From contig NZ_CP108097.1 in the NCBI RefSeq assembly GCF_036194065.1, positions 1 to 64,000 of the forward strand: a DNA stretch of 64,000 nt, in the 5' to 3' direction. Made by a program: the position numbers and the translations under genes. This DNA comes from Streptomyces sp. NBC_00239. Lineage in GTDB: Bacteria > Actinomycetota > Actinomycetes > Streptomycetales > Streptomycetaceae. Under the pieces are notes generated by a model. It was not told the origin of the DNA and ran no database searches. It saw only the letters and a program-made list of their open reading frames with translations. Below, piece by piece: positions 16,094 through 24,757 of the stretch (positions within the stretch are counted from its first letter, which is position 1; every line of letters starts with the position of its first letter).

Positions 16094-17794
16094 CTAGGAG
16101 ACCTTGCGGCCTCGGATGCCCTGGCGGACCACGCCCTTGAGCATGGAGCGGCCGAGGTCGCGCATTTCCTTGGGTCCCTGGGTGCTGGCCCACCACATGA
16201 ACTTCATCATGGTGGGGGTGGTGGCGCGGAAGAAGCGGTGGTCTTCCGGGTCCTTCCAGCCGAAGGGGGTGTTGACGGACTCGCAGTTGCGGATCGCCTC
16301 GAAGACGATGTCCGCGGCCTTGTCGCCGTCGATCTGGCCGGCCTCGTACGCCTCGCAGGTGTCGACCGTGATCTCGAACAGCTCCTTGAAGGCGTGGCTG
16401 TCCGGCCACCACAGGCCCGTGTACGGGGCGTTCTCCATCTCCTTGAAGTGGCGGTCGTCGCCGTCCAGGGAGAAGTTCTGGCGGGCCATGATCTGCCGCA
16501 TGGTGGCCGGGGTGGTGAAGCAGGCCCAGACGCGGAAGACGGCGTTCCAGAGGCGGAAGTGGTCGAAGGCGATGTAGGAGGCGTTGACGATCTTGTCGTT
16601 GTGCTCCAGCAGGCCCTGCTCCAGGCGCTCCACGTACTCGAAGCGCTCGGCGGTGAAGTTGTTGTCGCGCAGCGCGTCCAGCACCCGGTAGGCGAGGGCG
16701 TCGACGACCTCGAAGGTGTTGGACAGGCCGCGGGAGTACAGCGGGTCGATGAAGCCGGCCGCGTGCGACATCAGGCACCAGCGGTCGCCGACCGTGCGCT
16801 TCGACGAGTACTGGATGCGGTCGGTGGAGACCCACTCGCGGACCCGCTTGGCGCCGTCGAACTGGCGCTTCACGGCCGGGTACATGTCGAGGTACTTGTT
16901 GAACTCCTCGTCCGGCGTCATGTCCGTCGGCTTCGGGTACACCCGCTCGTCGAACGTGAGGCCGACGCTGCACAGCGGGTTCTTGGAGTCCTTGTAGTTG
17001 TCGAACGGGATGATCCAGAACCAGCCGCGCTCGATCAGGTGGTGCAGGGTGCCGCCGTGGAAGGGCGACTCGGCCGGCGGGCGCAGCGCCTCGGGGTAGT
17101 TGCACACGTCGTCGTACGGCTTGACGCCGACGTAGTGCGTGAACAGCGAGCGCGCGTGGTGCTTGAGCCGCGACGGCTTCTCGCGCAGGTCGAACTTGTC
17201 GGCGAGCGGCGAGCGGAACCCGCTGGCGTCGATGAGGAACTTGCCGCGGAAGACCTCGCCGTTGTGGCCGGTGACGGTGACGCCGTCGTCGTCGAAGTCG
17301 ATGTCGGTGGCGCGCCAGTTCTGCCGGAGCTCGCAGCCGTACTTGGCGGCGACGCTCAGGTAGTACGAGTCGGTGTCCTGCCGGTAGAGGTGGATGGCCT
17401 CGGTCAGCATCTTGGGGATCACGAACATGGTCGCTTCGCGCGGGTCCGGCTCGCGGTTCTTGCGCTGTGTGACGAATCCGAAGCTCTGCTTGCGGCCGTG
17501 CTGGGGGCCGATGTTCTCGGTGATCGCCTTCACGTCGAGCATGTGCTTGATCTCGGGGACGTCGTAGCGCACCGCGAGGATGTGCAGCCACTCGACGAGC
17601 TGCGGGTTCTGGGACTCGCCGACCGCGAAGCGCGGGTGCTGGCCTGCGTCGACGAGTACGACCTTGGCGCCCTGGCGGGCCAGGATGGCGCCGGTGATCG
17701 AGCCGGCGAGGCCCGATCCCAGGATGACGACGTCGCAGTCGTTCCACTCTTCGGCCTCGGGGGCCTTGTTCACTGCCTCAGCCTTGGTGGGCAA
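16094..17794 (-). CDS. Flavin-dependent halogenase
   Basis: About 566 residues, tryptophan-halogenase superfamily. FAD site GSGLAGS at residues 26-32. HPRFAVGES follows near 53-61, and a Lys in GRKQSFGF (Lys102) aligns with the catalytic Lys that forms the haloamine. WFWIIP (258-263) is the WxWxIP motif that blocks monooxygenation. All three hallmarks are intact, so an active halogenase acting on a phenolic polyketide is likely. FADH2 would come from the flavin reductase at 22143. Start: no ATG is suitable; TTG at 17792-17794 lies 7 bp after AGGAG, and an in-frame GTG at 17810-17812 is an alternative. Same direction as the monooxygenase 57 bp upstream. Confidence 0.93.
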   Translation of the reverse strand: MPTKAEAVNKAPEAEEWNDCDVVILGSGLAGSITGAILARQGAKVVLVDAGQHPRFAVGESQNPQLVEWLHILAVRYDVPEIKHMLDVKAITENIGPQHGRKQSFGFVTQRKNREPDPREATMFVIPKMLTEAIHLYRQDTDSYYLSVAAKYGCELRQNWRATDIDFDDDGVTVTGHNGEVFRGKFLIDASGFRSPLADKFDLREKPSRLKHHARSLFTHYVGVKPYDDVCNYPEALRPPAESPFHGGTLHHLIERGWFWIIPFDNYKDSKNPLCSVGLTFDERVYPKPTDMTPDEEFNKYLDMYPAVKRQFDGAKRVREWVSTDRIQYSSKRTVGDRWCLMSHAAGFIDPLYSRGLSNTFEVVDALAYRVLDALRDNNFTAERFEYVERLEQGLLEHNDKIVNASYIAFDHFRLWNAVFRVWACFTTPATMRQIMARQNFSLDGDDRHFKEMENAPYTGLWWPDSHAFKELFEITVDTCEAYEAGQIDGDKAADIVFEAIRNCESVNTPFGWKDPEDHRFFRATTPTMMKFMWWASTQGPKEMRDLGRSMLKGVVRQGIRGRKVS

Positions 17795-17850
17795 GACCGC
17801 ACTCCTCTTCACTCGGGCTTTGCGGGTCACTGGGTTCGCTCGGTTGCGGG

Positions 17851-19326
17851 TCAGGCCGCGGTGCGCGGCTCGCCGAACCAGGTGGCCAGGGCGTCGGTCA
17901 GGCCCTCGGGGGTGCCGTCGGCGGCGGCCCACGCCACGTAGCCGTCGGGGCGGACCAGCAGGCTCGCGGTCGGGGCGTCGGCGCCGCCGGGGCGGGCGGT
18001 GACGATGTCGACGCGGTCGGCCCAGCCGGCGGCGGCGGCGCGCAGCTCGGCGTTGTCGTGCAGGTCGAGCAGGAGCGGGCGGCCGCGGTGCAGCTGCTCG
18101 TAGGTGCTCGTCTTCTCCTCGCCGAGGATGAGTTCCTGGTCGGGGAGGCGGTGGCCGAGCAGCGGGTGGTCGCCTTCGGCGTGGCCGTAGACGATGTCGA
18201 GGCCGGTGACGAGGCCGACGAGGTGGCGCTGCACCTCCTCGATCTTGACGAGCTCGGCGAAGATCTCGCGCAGCGGCTGCATTTCGGGGCCGCCGAGGTA
18301 CAGGGAGCGCTGCACCAGGGTGTTGGCGACGATGCGGGCGCCGACCGGGTGGCGTTCGGCGTGGTACGTGTCGAGGAGGCCCTCGGGGGCGGTGCCCTTG
18401 ACGGCGGCGGCGAGCTTCCAGCCGAGGTTGACCACGTCGCCGACGCCGGCGCTGATGCCCTGGGCGCCGATCGGGAGGTGGATGTGGGCGGCGTCGCCGG
18501 CGAGGAAGACGCGGCCCTTGCGGTACTCGGTGGCCTGGCGGCTGGCGTCGGTGAAGTAGCTGGTCCACAGCGGGGTGGCGGCGCTGATGTCCTCGCCGGT
18601 GACGCGCTGGAAGGACGCGGCGACCTCTTCGAAGGTCGGCGGCTCCTGGGTGGGGCGCACGCCGGCGCCGCGCTCGAAGACGACGACGCGGGTGGCGTGC
18701 GGGCCGAGCGGCAGGACGACGACCATGCCGGCCTCGCCGACCTCGCCGGTGGGGCGGATCCGCAGCGGGACGCCGGTGACGTCGGCCATCTGCATCTCGA
18801 TGGTGGCGTTGACGCCGGGGAAGTCGATGCCGGCGATGCGGCGGACGACCGAGCGGGCGCCGTCGCAGCCGACGAGGTAGGAGGCGCGCAGGGTCTGGGT
18901 GCCCTCGGGGCCGGCGACCTCGACGGTGACGCTCTCGCCGTCGTCGGTCAGGCCGGTGACCTCGTGGCCGCGGCGTATGTCGGCGCCCAGGCGGGTGGCC
19001 CAGCCGTTGAGGATGGCTTCGGTGCGGGACTGCGGGACCCCGCGGACACCGAAGTTGCCGCCCTCGATGATGCGGTAGTCGATCGGAATTCCGCCGAAGT
19101 GGCCACCGGGAATGGTGTCCAGTTCGCCGAATGCGTCGAGCAGGCCGCGCTGGCCGAATTCCTCGATGGTGCGGGCCGAGAATCCCAGGGCCCGGGACTG
19201 CTGCATCGGCTCTTCGAGCCGGTCGAGGACGATGACGGAGAGTCCGGAGAGACGGAGTTCCCCTGCGAGCATGAGTCCCGAGGGGCCTGCTCCGGCAACA
19301 ATCACATCGGCGTTAAGGCTTTCCAT
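17851..19326 (-). CDS. Class A FAD monooxygenase (aromatic polyketide hydroxylase)
   Basis: 491 residues, group A flavoprotein. GAGPSGLMLA at residues 12-21, LVGCDGARSVVRR with the DG motif near 160, and GRVFLAGDAAHIHLP near 280 for ribityl/FAD binding. The C-terminal thioredoxin-like domain (~380-491) ends in SLLVRPDGYVAWA, as in PgaE, CabE and RdmE type hydroxylases. Likely role: oxygen insertion into the polycyclic intermediate. It is the first gene of the leftward monooxygenase-halogenase unit. Upstream (19411-19437) lie TCGTCAG/GTGTCAG repeats resembling SARP boxes. Confidence 0.92.
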   Translation of the reverse strand: MESLNADVIVAGAGPSGLMLAGELRLSGLSVIVLDRLEEPMQQSRALGFSARTIEEFGQRGLLDAFGELDTIPGGHFGGIPIDYRIIEGGNFGVRGVPQSRTEAILNGWATRLGADIRRGHEVTGLTDDGESVTVEVAGPEGTQTLRASYLVGCDGARSVVRRIAGIDFPGVNATIEMQMADVTGVPLRIRPTGEVGEAGMVVVLPLGPHATRVVVFERGAGVRPTQEPPTFEEVAASFQRVTGEDISAATPLWTSYFTDASRQATEYRKGRVFLAGDAAHIHLPIGAQGISAGVGDVVNLGWKLAAAVKGTAPEGLLDTYHAERHPVGARIVANTLVQRSLYLGGPEMQPLREIFAELVKIEEVQRHLVGLVTGLDIVYGHAEGDHPLLGHRLPDQELILGEEKTSTYEQLHRGRPLLLDLHDNAELRAAAAGWADRVDIVTARPGGADAPTASLLVRPDGYVAWAAADGTPEGLTDALATWFGEPRTAA

Positions 19327-19594
19327 CTTCCCTCTCCCGGTGGCGTTTTCTCCAGTATTCCGACGGGGCGGGGGAATCAGAACGGCCGCGGATACAGGGT
19401 TCTGACAAGTTCGTCAGGTCTGCGGCAGGTGTGTCAGGGCGTGCTCCGGGAAACGGCGGGAGGGTGCCGACAGCGATGTGTCCGGCACCCTCCGGTCGTG
19501 CACGTCGTACGGGTTCTACGGGTCGTACGGGGTTCTGCGGGTCCTACGGGTCGTACGGGGTTCTGCGGGTCCTGCGGGTCGTACGGTGGGCCGG
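19327..19594. other. Intergenic region with SARP-like repeats and small tandem repeats
   Basis: Next to the monooxygenase start, GTCAG-type repeats occur at 19411-19417 and 19431-19437, with a weaker copy at 19422. Farther on (19500-19588) there is a run of GGGTCGTACGGGG/TTCTGCGGGTCC repeats of about 28 bp. A similar GGTCGTACGGGT repeat recurs at 38390-38515. No gene. Confidence 0.6.
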
Positions 19595-19996
19595 TCAGTT
19601 GCCGAGGACGCGGTCGACGCGGATCTCGACGACGGCCAGGCCCGGCGGCTGCGGCGGCGGGGCCCAGTACCGCTTGGTGTAGCGGCGGATGCCCTCGGCG
19701 ACGCGCGCCCGGTCGGTGCTGACGGTGGCCGTGCCCTCCAGGGTGAGCCAGCGCCAGCCGACCATCTGGCAGACCGACACCCGAGCTCCGGGGGCGGCGA
19801 GGATGTTGCGGGACTTCTGGCGGTGCACGGTCGTCATGACCCGGGCGATGCCGGTGGCGGCGTCCCAGGTGAAGCGGACCGGTGCGGTGTGCGGGCTGCC
19901 GTCGGGCCGCAGGGTGGTGAAGGTGCACAGGTGGTTCTCGGCGAGGAAGGCCTCCGCCTCGGCGGTCAGGCGCGGGGGGTGTGCCGTCTGGGCCAT
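19595..19996 (-). CDS. PPOX/FDOR-type F420- or FMN-dependent reductase
   Basis: 133 residues, split-barrel flavin/deazaflavin-binding fold (pyridoxamine-phosphate-oxidase-like). Typical segments: LCTFTTLRPDGSPHTAPVRF near 23-42 and KSRNILAAPGARVSVC near 62-77. The family includes F420-dependent reductases that act late in aromatic polyketide pathways, such as OxyR of oxytetracycline; a housekeeping role is the alternative. It lies 96 bp downstream of the MFS gene and reads in the same direction. Confidence 0.82.
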   Translation of the reverse strand: MAQTAHPPRLTAEAEAFLAENHLCTFTTLRPDGSPHTAPVRFTWDAATGIARVMTTVHRQKSRNILAAPGARVSVCQMVGWRWLTLEGTATVSTDRARVAEGIRRYTKRYWAPPPQPPGLAVVEIRVDRVLGN

Positions 19997-20092
19997 CGTG
20001 GGTCCGTTCTCGCCGGGCCCGTGCGGTGCGCGGGCCCGGCGGGTTCGTTCGCTGCGGGGCGGGCCCGGGGGTGCGCTCCCGGGCCCGCGTTC

Positions 20093-21586
20093 TCAGTGGG
20101 CCGCGACGTTGGTGTTCTGGTCCTCGGCCCGGGTCAGCGGGAGCAGGATCAGGGTGACGAGGAAGCCGGCGGCGGCGAATCCGGCGCTGATCAGGAAGGC
20201 GTCGTGGAAGACGGTGGTACGGGCCTCCAGGACCAGGGCGGGCACGCCGTGGGCGGCGGCCTCCAGCTCCGGGATCCGGCGGAAGGCGAAGGTGGCTGCG
20301 ACGGCCAGGCCGACAGCGCCGCCGACTTCCTGGGCGGTGTTGATGAGACCGGCGGCCAGGCCCGACTCGTGCTCCTCGGAGCCGGCGAACGCGGAGACCT
20401 GGAGCGGCACGAAGGAGGCGCCGAGGCCGAGGCCGCAGATGATGAAGGCGGGCAGCAGGTCGATCACGTACGAGGCGTCCGAGGGGGCGCGCCACAGCAG
20501 CATCATGCCGGTGGCGACGAGGGACAGACCGACCATCAGGACGGGCTTGGCGGCGACCTTGGTGACGACCTGGGAGGCGATGCCGGCGCCGACCGCGGTG
20601 GTCAGGGCGAGCGGGACGTACGCCAGGCCGGTGGTGACGGCGGAGTAGTCGAGGACCTGCTGCATGAAGAGGCTGGCGAAGAAGAAGAGGCTGACGCAGG
20701 TGCCGAGCAGCAGGACGGCGATGACGTTGGCGGCGCGCAGCGAGGGCCGGCGGAAGATCGCGAGGGGGATCAGCGGGGCCTTGGCGCGGCGTTCGATGAG
20801 GAGGAAGCCGACGATCAGGAGGGCGGAGAGGGCGAAGCCGCCGTAGATGCGGCCCATCGGGACGTCGGAGTCGTCGACGGTCTGGCCGAGGGTGAAGATG
20901 AGGAGGATCAGACCGGCCGTCAGGACCACGGCGCCGGCGACGTCGAAGCTGCGGGTGCGCTCGGCGGCCTTGCTCTCGCCGACGACCATCGGGGCGATCA
21001 GGGCGCCGATGAGGCCGATCGGCACGTTGATGAAGAAGATCCAGCGCCAGCCGGGGCCGTCGGTGAGGAGGCCGCCGAGGGTGACGCCGGCGACGGCGGC
21101 GACGCCGCTGAGGGCGCCCCAGGCGCCGAGCGCCTTGTTGCGGGCCGGGCCTTCCTCGAAGTTGTTGGTCAGCAGGCTCAGGGCGGCGGTGGCGATGAAG
21201 GCCGCGCCCAGGCCCTGGGCGCCGCGGGCGGCGATGAGCAGGGCGGCGGTGTCCGCGAAGCCGGCGGCCAGCGAGGAGAGGGCGAAGAGGACCAGGCCGG
21301 TCTGGAGCATCCGGCGGCGGCCGAAGGTGTCGGCGAGCCGGCCGGTGAGCAGCAGGAATCCGCCGAGGAGCATGCCGTAGGTGGTGACGACGTACTGCAG
21401 GGCCGTCTGGGAGATGTGGAGCTCGTCCTCGATGGTCGGCAGGGCCACGTTGACGATGGAGACGTCGAGGAACGTCATGAAGCCGGCCAGGCAGAGGAAC
21501 GCCAGGATGAGCCCGGGGCGGTACGCGGGCCCGGGCTCCGCCGGTGCCGGCGCAGAGCTTCGCAGGGGGGACTCTTGGATCGACAT
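20093..21586 (-). CDS. MFS drug exporter (DHA2, 14-TM)
   Basis: 497 residues with about 14 membrane helices. Motif A-like GRLADTFGRRRM lies near residue 80 and motif C-like GVTLGGLLTDGPGWRW near 155, as in EmrB/QacA exporters. An acidic/Pro-rich N-terminus precedes helix 1. Divergent from an HxlR regulator with one shared operator (21640-21680). Probable role: self-resistance and export of the polyketide. Confidence 0.92.
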   Translation of the reverse strand: MSIQESPLRSSAPAPAEPGPAYRPGLILAFLCLAGFMTFLDVSIVNVALPTIEDELHISQTALQYVVTTYGMLLGGFLLLTGRLADTFGRRRMLQTGLVLFALSSLAAGFADTAALLIAARGAQGLGAAFIATAALSLLTNNFEEGPARNKALGAWGALSGVAAVAGVTLGGLLTDGPGWRWIFFINVPIGLIGALIAPMVVGESKAAERTRSFDVAGAVVLTAGLILLIFTLGQTVDDSDVPMGRIYGGFALSALLIVGFLLIERRAKAPLIPLAIFRRPSLRAANVIAVLLLGTCVSLFFFASLFMQQVLDYSAVTTGLAYVPLALTTAVGAGIASQVVTKVAAKPVLMVGLSLVATGMMLLWRAPSDASYVIDLLPAFIICGLGLGASFVPLQVSAFAGSEEHESGLAAGLINTAQEVGGAVGLAVAATFAFRRIPELEAAAHGVPALVLEARTTVFHDAFLISAGFAAAGFLVTLILLPLTRAEDQNTNVAAH

Positions 21587-21639
21587 GCCACTCCTCGGAA
21601 CGGAACGGATAACGGGGGGACGTTGGTGGCTTTCAGGAA

Positions 21640-21680
21640 GCTAGCACCCTGGGTAAAGTAGGTACCTAGAGGAAAGTGAC
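21640..21680. promoter_or_regulatory. HxlR operator, copy 2, divergent MFS/HxlR promoter
   Basis: Contains GCTAGCA at 21640, the palindrome TAGGTACCTA at 21659-21668 and AGAGGAAAGTGAC to 21680. It lies 54 bp from the MFS start and 17 bp from the HxlR start, and shares 33 of 41 positions with 11903-11943. Confidence 0.75.
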
Positions 21681-21696
21681 TTCCTGGAGGGTTCGC

Positions 21697-22128
21697 ATGA
21701 ACAGCAGCACGGCCTCCGCACGGAGCGGCGGCGCGGCCGCCCACGCGGCCCGGGTGACGTCGGAGCAGGCTTGCCCGATCGCCCCGGTCCTCGACATCGT
21801 CTTCAGCCGGTGGACGACGCCGATCCTGTGGACGTTGAACGAATTCGGCGTGCAGCGCTTCGTGGAGCTCCACCGCAACATCGGCACCATCACGGCGAAG
21901 GTGCTGACGCAGCGCCTGCGGCAGTTGGAGCGCGACGGGCTCGTGATCCGCACGTACCACCCCGAGGTTCCGCCCCGGGTGGAGTACGAGATCAGTGAGC
22001 TCGGGCGGAGTCTGGCCCCGCTCTTCGCGCACCTGGCGGACTGGTCGGCGGACAACCTGCCGCGCGTGGAGCGGGCGCGGCAGGAGTTCGACGCGGCGGA
22101 GGCGCCGGTCGTGGTCCGGGGGCGCTGA
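21697..22128 (+). CDS. HxlR-family regulator
   Basis: 143 residues, winged helix. CPIAPVLDIVFSRWTTPILWTLNE near residues 26-49 holds the conserved Cys and Trp of HxlR proteins, and the recognition helix is in ITAKVLTQRLRQLERDGLVIR. ATG 21697 follows TGGAGG at 21685-21690. HxlR proteins often sense electrophiles or quinones, fitting a polyketide quinone as inducer of the divergent exporter (inference). The palindrome 21659-21668 is the likely site. Convergent with the flavin reductase, which ends 14 bp away. Confidence 0.9.
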   Translation: MNSSTASARSGGAAAHAARVTSEQACPIAPVLDIVFSRWTTPILWTLNEFGVQRFVELHRNIGTITAKVLTQRLRQLERDGLVIRTYHPEVPPRVEYEISELGRSLAPLFAHLADWSADNLPRVERARQEFDAAEAPVVVRGR

Positions 22129-22142
22129 GCCCCGCGGGCCGG

Positions 22143-22694
22143 TCAGGCAGCGGCGGCGTCATCGGCGGCGCTGTCGAGATCGCTGTCCAGTTCGCGCATG
22201 GCGCCCTGGAAGAAGATGAGGGGCTCCTCCTCGGCGGCCGGGGCGCCGAGTTCGACGACCTCGCCGAGCAGGATGGTGTGGTCGCCGCCGTCGTACTCGT
22301 TGATCAGCCGGCAGTCCAGGAAGGCCAGGGCCTCGCTGAGGACGGGCAGGCCCGCGTCCGAGCGGTGGTGCGGGACTTCCTCGATGCGCGCGGAGTCGCG
22401 GCCGGCGAACGCCCAGGCCACCCGCTCCTGCTGCTGGGTCAGGAAGTTGACGACGAAGCCGCCGCTGGACTGCACCACCGGCAGCAGCCGGGAGTTCTGG
22501 TGCAGGCAGATCAGCACCAGCGGCGGGTCCAGCGAGACCGAGGTGAACGAGTTCACGGTGGTCCCGCCGGCGTCGTCCTTCTCGCCTGAGGTGATGACGG
22601 TGACGCCGGTGGCGAAGTTGCCGCACACGTCGCGCAGCGCGCGCCCGTCGACCGGGTTGCGGCGCTCGGTGCCGGCTGACTGAACGGGTATCAC
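22143..22694 (-). CDS. Flavin reductase (partner of halogenase/monooxygenases)
   Basis: 183 residues, FMN-binding split barrel of the flavin-reductase-like family: FATGVTVITSG near 29-39, VNSFTSVSLDPPLVLICL near 48-65, then SGGFVVNFLTQQQ. Supplies reduced flavin by NAD(P)H oxidation to two-component enzymes; in this cluster the halogenase is the clear customer. It is 14 bp downstream of the antiporter gene, in one leftward transcript with it. Confidence 0.9.
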   Translation of the reverse strand: MIPVQSAGTERRNPVDGRALRDVCGNFATGVTVITSGEKDDAGGTTVNSFTSVSLDPPLVLICLHQNSRLLPVVQSSGGFVVNFLTQQQERVAWAFAGRDSARIEEVPHHRSDAGLPVLSEALAFLDCRLINEYDGGDHTILLGEVVELGAPAAEEEPLIFFQGAMRELDSDLDSAADDAAAA

Positions 22695-22708
22695 GACAGA
22701 GCCCTTTC

Positions 22709-24076
22709 TCAGCTGTGTGTGGTGAGGACGTCCGCGCCGGGGGTGGTGCGCGCCTCCTGGGGCGCGGCGCCGGCGGGGAGTTCGGTGTCGAGGGGGGCCT
22801 TGGTGCCGTCGAGCGGCGCGCCCGCGTCCTTGGCGGTGCGGCGGGACAGCAGGGGGCCCGCCATCGCCGTGGTGACCAGGGCCATGACGACGAGCATGGT
22901 GAACATCCGCCCGTCCAGGACGCCGAGGCTGACGGCCGCGTTCAGGATGATCAGCTCGGTGAGGCCGCGGGTGTTCATGAGCAGGCCCAGGTCCACGGAC
23001 TCGCGCCAGCCCAGGCCGGCCATCCGGGCGGGCAGGATGGCGCCGACCAGCTTGCCGGCGCAGGCCACCGCGATGATCAGGGCGAGGGCGATGAAGTCGC
23101 CGCCGCTCAGAGCCCCGAGGTCGACGCCGAGGCCGGTGACGATGAAGAAGACGGGCAGCAGGACGACGCTGACGTTGTCCATCGGCTTGCGCAGGTGCTG
23201 GGCCAGGACGCGGGAGGGCTCACGGGGCATCACGAAGCCGAAGAGGAACGCGCCGAAGATGGCGTGGATGCCGATCCAGGTGGTCAGTACGGCCGAGCCG
23301 AGGGCGCCGGCGCACAGCACGGCCAGCAGCGCCGACCAGCGCTCGGTGGCGGCCCAGCGCCACACCAGGCGGGCCACCAGCGGCTTGACGACCAGGAACA
23401 TCAGCGCGATGTACCCGACGCTGAGCAGGCCGATCTTGGCCATGTTGGTGAAGTCGCCGTCCGAGGTGACCAGGGCGGAGACGTACGCCAGCAGGCACCA
23501 GGCGAGCAGGTCGTCGATGGCGGCACTGGCCAGCGACAGGGCGCCGACGCGGGTCTCCATCAGCTTGTTCTCGGTGAGGATGCGGGCCAGCACCGGGAAG
23601 GCGGTGACCGACATGGCGGTGCCGAGGAAGGTCGCGAAGGCGACGAAGGAGATCTCGTGGCCGGCCACGGTGGCGTGGTCGGGGTAGAGGAACGGGGCGA
23701 GCGCCACGCCCAGGCCGAAGGCCATCGCGATGGAGGAGAGGGAGACTCCGGCGGCGAGCCCGGCGTGCGGCCGGATCATCCGCTTCTCGAACTCCCAGCC
23801 GACCACGAACATGAAGAGGATCAGGCCCACCTGGGAGACCGCCGACAGGAGCGGGCGCACCTCGGCGGGGAACAGGTGCTGGGTGAGGTTTCCGGGCAGC
23901 AGGCCCAGGACGCTCGGCCCGAGCAGGATGCCGGCCGTGATCTCGCCGACGACGGCGGGCTGGCGCAGGCGCTGGGCGAACCTGCCCAGCGCGGCGCCGG
24001 CGAGCAGCACGATCGCGATGTCCAGGAGGAGCATCGCGAGGGTGGATTCCGGTACTCCGGCGGCGAGGGTGGTCAC
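22709..24076 (-). CDS. CPA2-type cation/proton antiporter
   Basis: 455 residues with ~12-13 membrane helices and the KefB/NapA-like pattern: LGPSVLGLLPG near residues 51-60, LASAAIDDLLAW near 165-176 with the paired Asp of the ion site, and NTRGLTELIIL near 380. GTG start, overlapping the stop of the upstream NTF2-like gene (GTGA), so the two are coupled. Antiporters of this type occur in some angucycline and anthracycline clusters and are thought to aid resistance or export; this is not proven. Confidence 0.88.
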   Translation of the reverse strand: MTTLAAGVPESTLAMLLLDIAIVLLAGAALGRFAQRLRQPAVVGEITAGILLGPSVLGLLPGNLTQHLFPAEVRPLLSAVSQVGLILFMFVVGWEFEKRMIRPHAGLAAGVSLSSIAMAFGLGVALAPFLYPDHATVAGHEISFVAFATFLGTAMSVTAFPVLARILTENKLMETRVGALSLASAAIDDLLAWCLLAYVSALVTSDGDFTNMAKIGLLSVGYIALMFLVVKPLVARLVWRWAATERWSALLAVLCAGALGSAVLTTWIGIHAIFGAFLFGFVMPREPSRVLAQHLRKPMDNVSVVLLPVFFIVTGLGVDLGALSGGDFIALALIIAVACAGKLVGAILPARMAGLGWRESVDLGLLMNTRGLTELIILNAAVSLGVLDGRMFTMLVVMALVTTAMAGPLLSRRTAKDAGAPLDGTKAPLDTELPAGAAPQEARTTPGADVLTTHS

Positions 24077-24525
24077 TGCATCTCCTGCTGCTGTGGCGCG
24101 GGCGGGGTCCCATCGGTCCACAGGACCTGGAAGGAGAGGGCGGCGAGGCGCCAGCCCCCGGGGGTGCGGTGGGCTTCTCCGGTCGCCAGGGTGCCGACGC
24201 TGAACAGCGGGCGGGCGGCCCCGGCGTCCGGGTGGTGGACGTGCGTGGAGACGAGGTTGGCGCGCAGCACCGCGCGGTCGTCGCCGGTGAAGTCGACGAC
24301 GGCGGGCGATCCCAGGTGCTGCGTGGCGGCGAAGGCCGCGAGCGCGTCGCGGTGGTACGCGGCCATGCCGTCGAGGCCCTTGTGGGCGCTCATCGGGAAC
24401 TCGACCCGGGCGTCGTGCGTGAACAGGGTCGCCGCCCACGCGTCGTCCAGTTCGTCGGCGTCGAGTCCGATGAGGTAGCGGTCCAGCAAGGTGCTTATGT
24501 CGGATGTTTCCCGGCCTGGATACAT
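24073..24525 (-). CDS. NTF2/SnoaL-like protein
   Basis: 150 residues. Cone-shaped NTF2-like fold: DISTLLDRYLIGLDADELDDAWAATLFTHD at the start, RVEFPMSAHKGLDGMAAYHRD in the middle, and GGWRLAALSFQVLWTDG near the end. The size and cluster setting match JadX-type proteins of jadomycin clusters, which are NTF2-like but poorly understood. ATG at 24523-24525. Divergent from the ABM gene; overlaps the antiporter start by 4 bp. Confidence 0.8.
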   Translation of the reverse strand: MYPGRETSDISTLLDRYLIGLDADELDDAWAATLFTHDARVEFPMSAHKGLDGMAAYHRDALAAFAATQHLGSPAVVDFTGDDRAVLRANLVSTHVHHPDAGAARPLFSVGTLATGEAHRTPGGWRLAALSFQVLWTDGTPPAPQQQEMQ

Positions 24526-24757
24526 TGCGCGAGCATCCCAAGAATCCGATGGCCAACCAAGGCTGCTTTTCCTGGAACTGACGAAGTTGCAGAAAACCTT
24601 GAACCCGGCCGGGAAACCTGACAAACCCGTGCGATTTTCTGACCGGACGGGCCTTTCCCTTCGGCCCATTCCTCTTGCAAGCTGCGGTGGGAACAAAAGA
24701 CGGACATGCCGTGAAGATGCTCCGCACACCATTTCCCCGAACGGAAGAGAAGAGAGA
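24526..24757. promoter_or_regulatory. Divergent promoter with spaced TGAC half-sites
   Basis: CTGACGA (24578), CTTGAAC (24598), CTGACAA (24618) and CTGACCG (24639) are spaced 20, 20 and 21 bp on the same strand, two helical turns apart. Similar CTGAC heptamers with 11-bp spacing stand before the PKS and carboxylase operons. They are candidate SARP or other activator sites for the ABM operon. The rest of the spacer is moderately AT-rich. Confidence 0.5.

Noticed and set aside
19500..19590. GGTCGTACGGG repeats as a regulator operator
   Set aside because: They lie downstream of the PPOX gene and recur at 38390-38515 without a common promoter position. They look like simple-sequence expansion.
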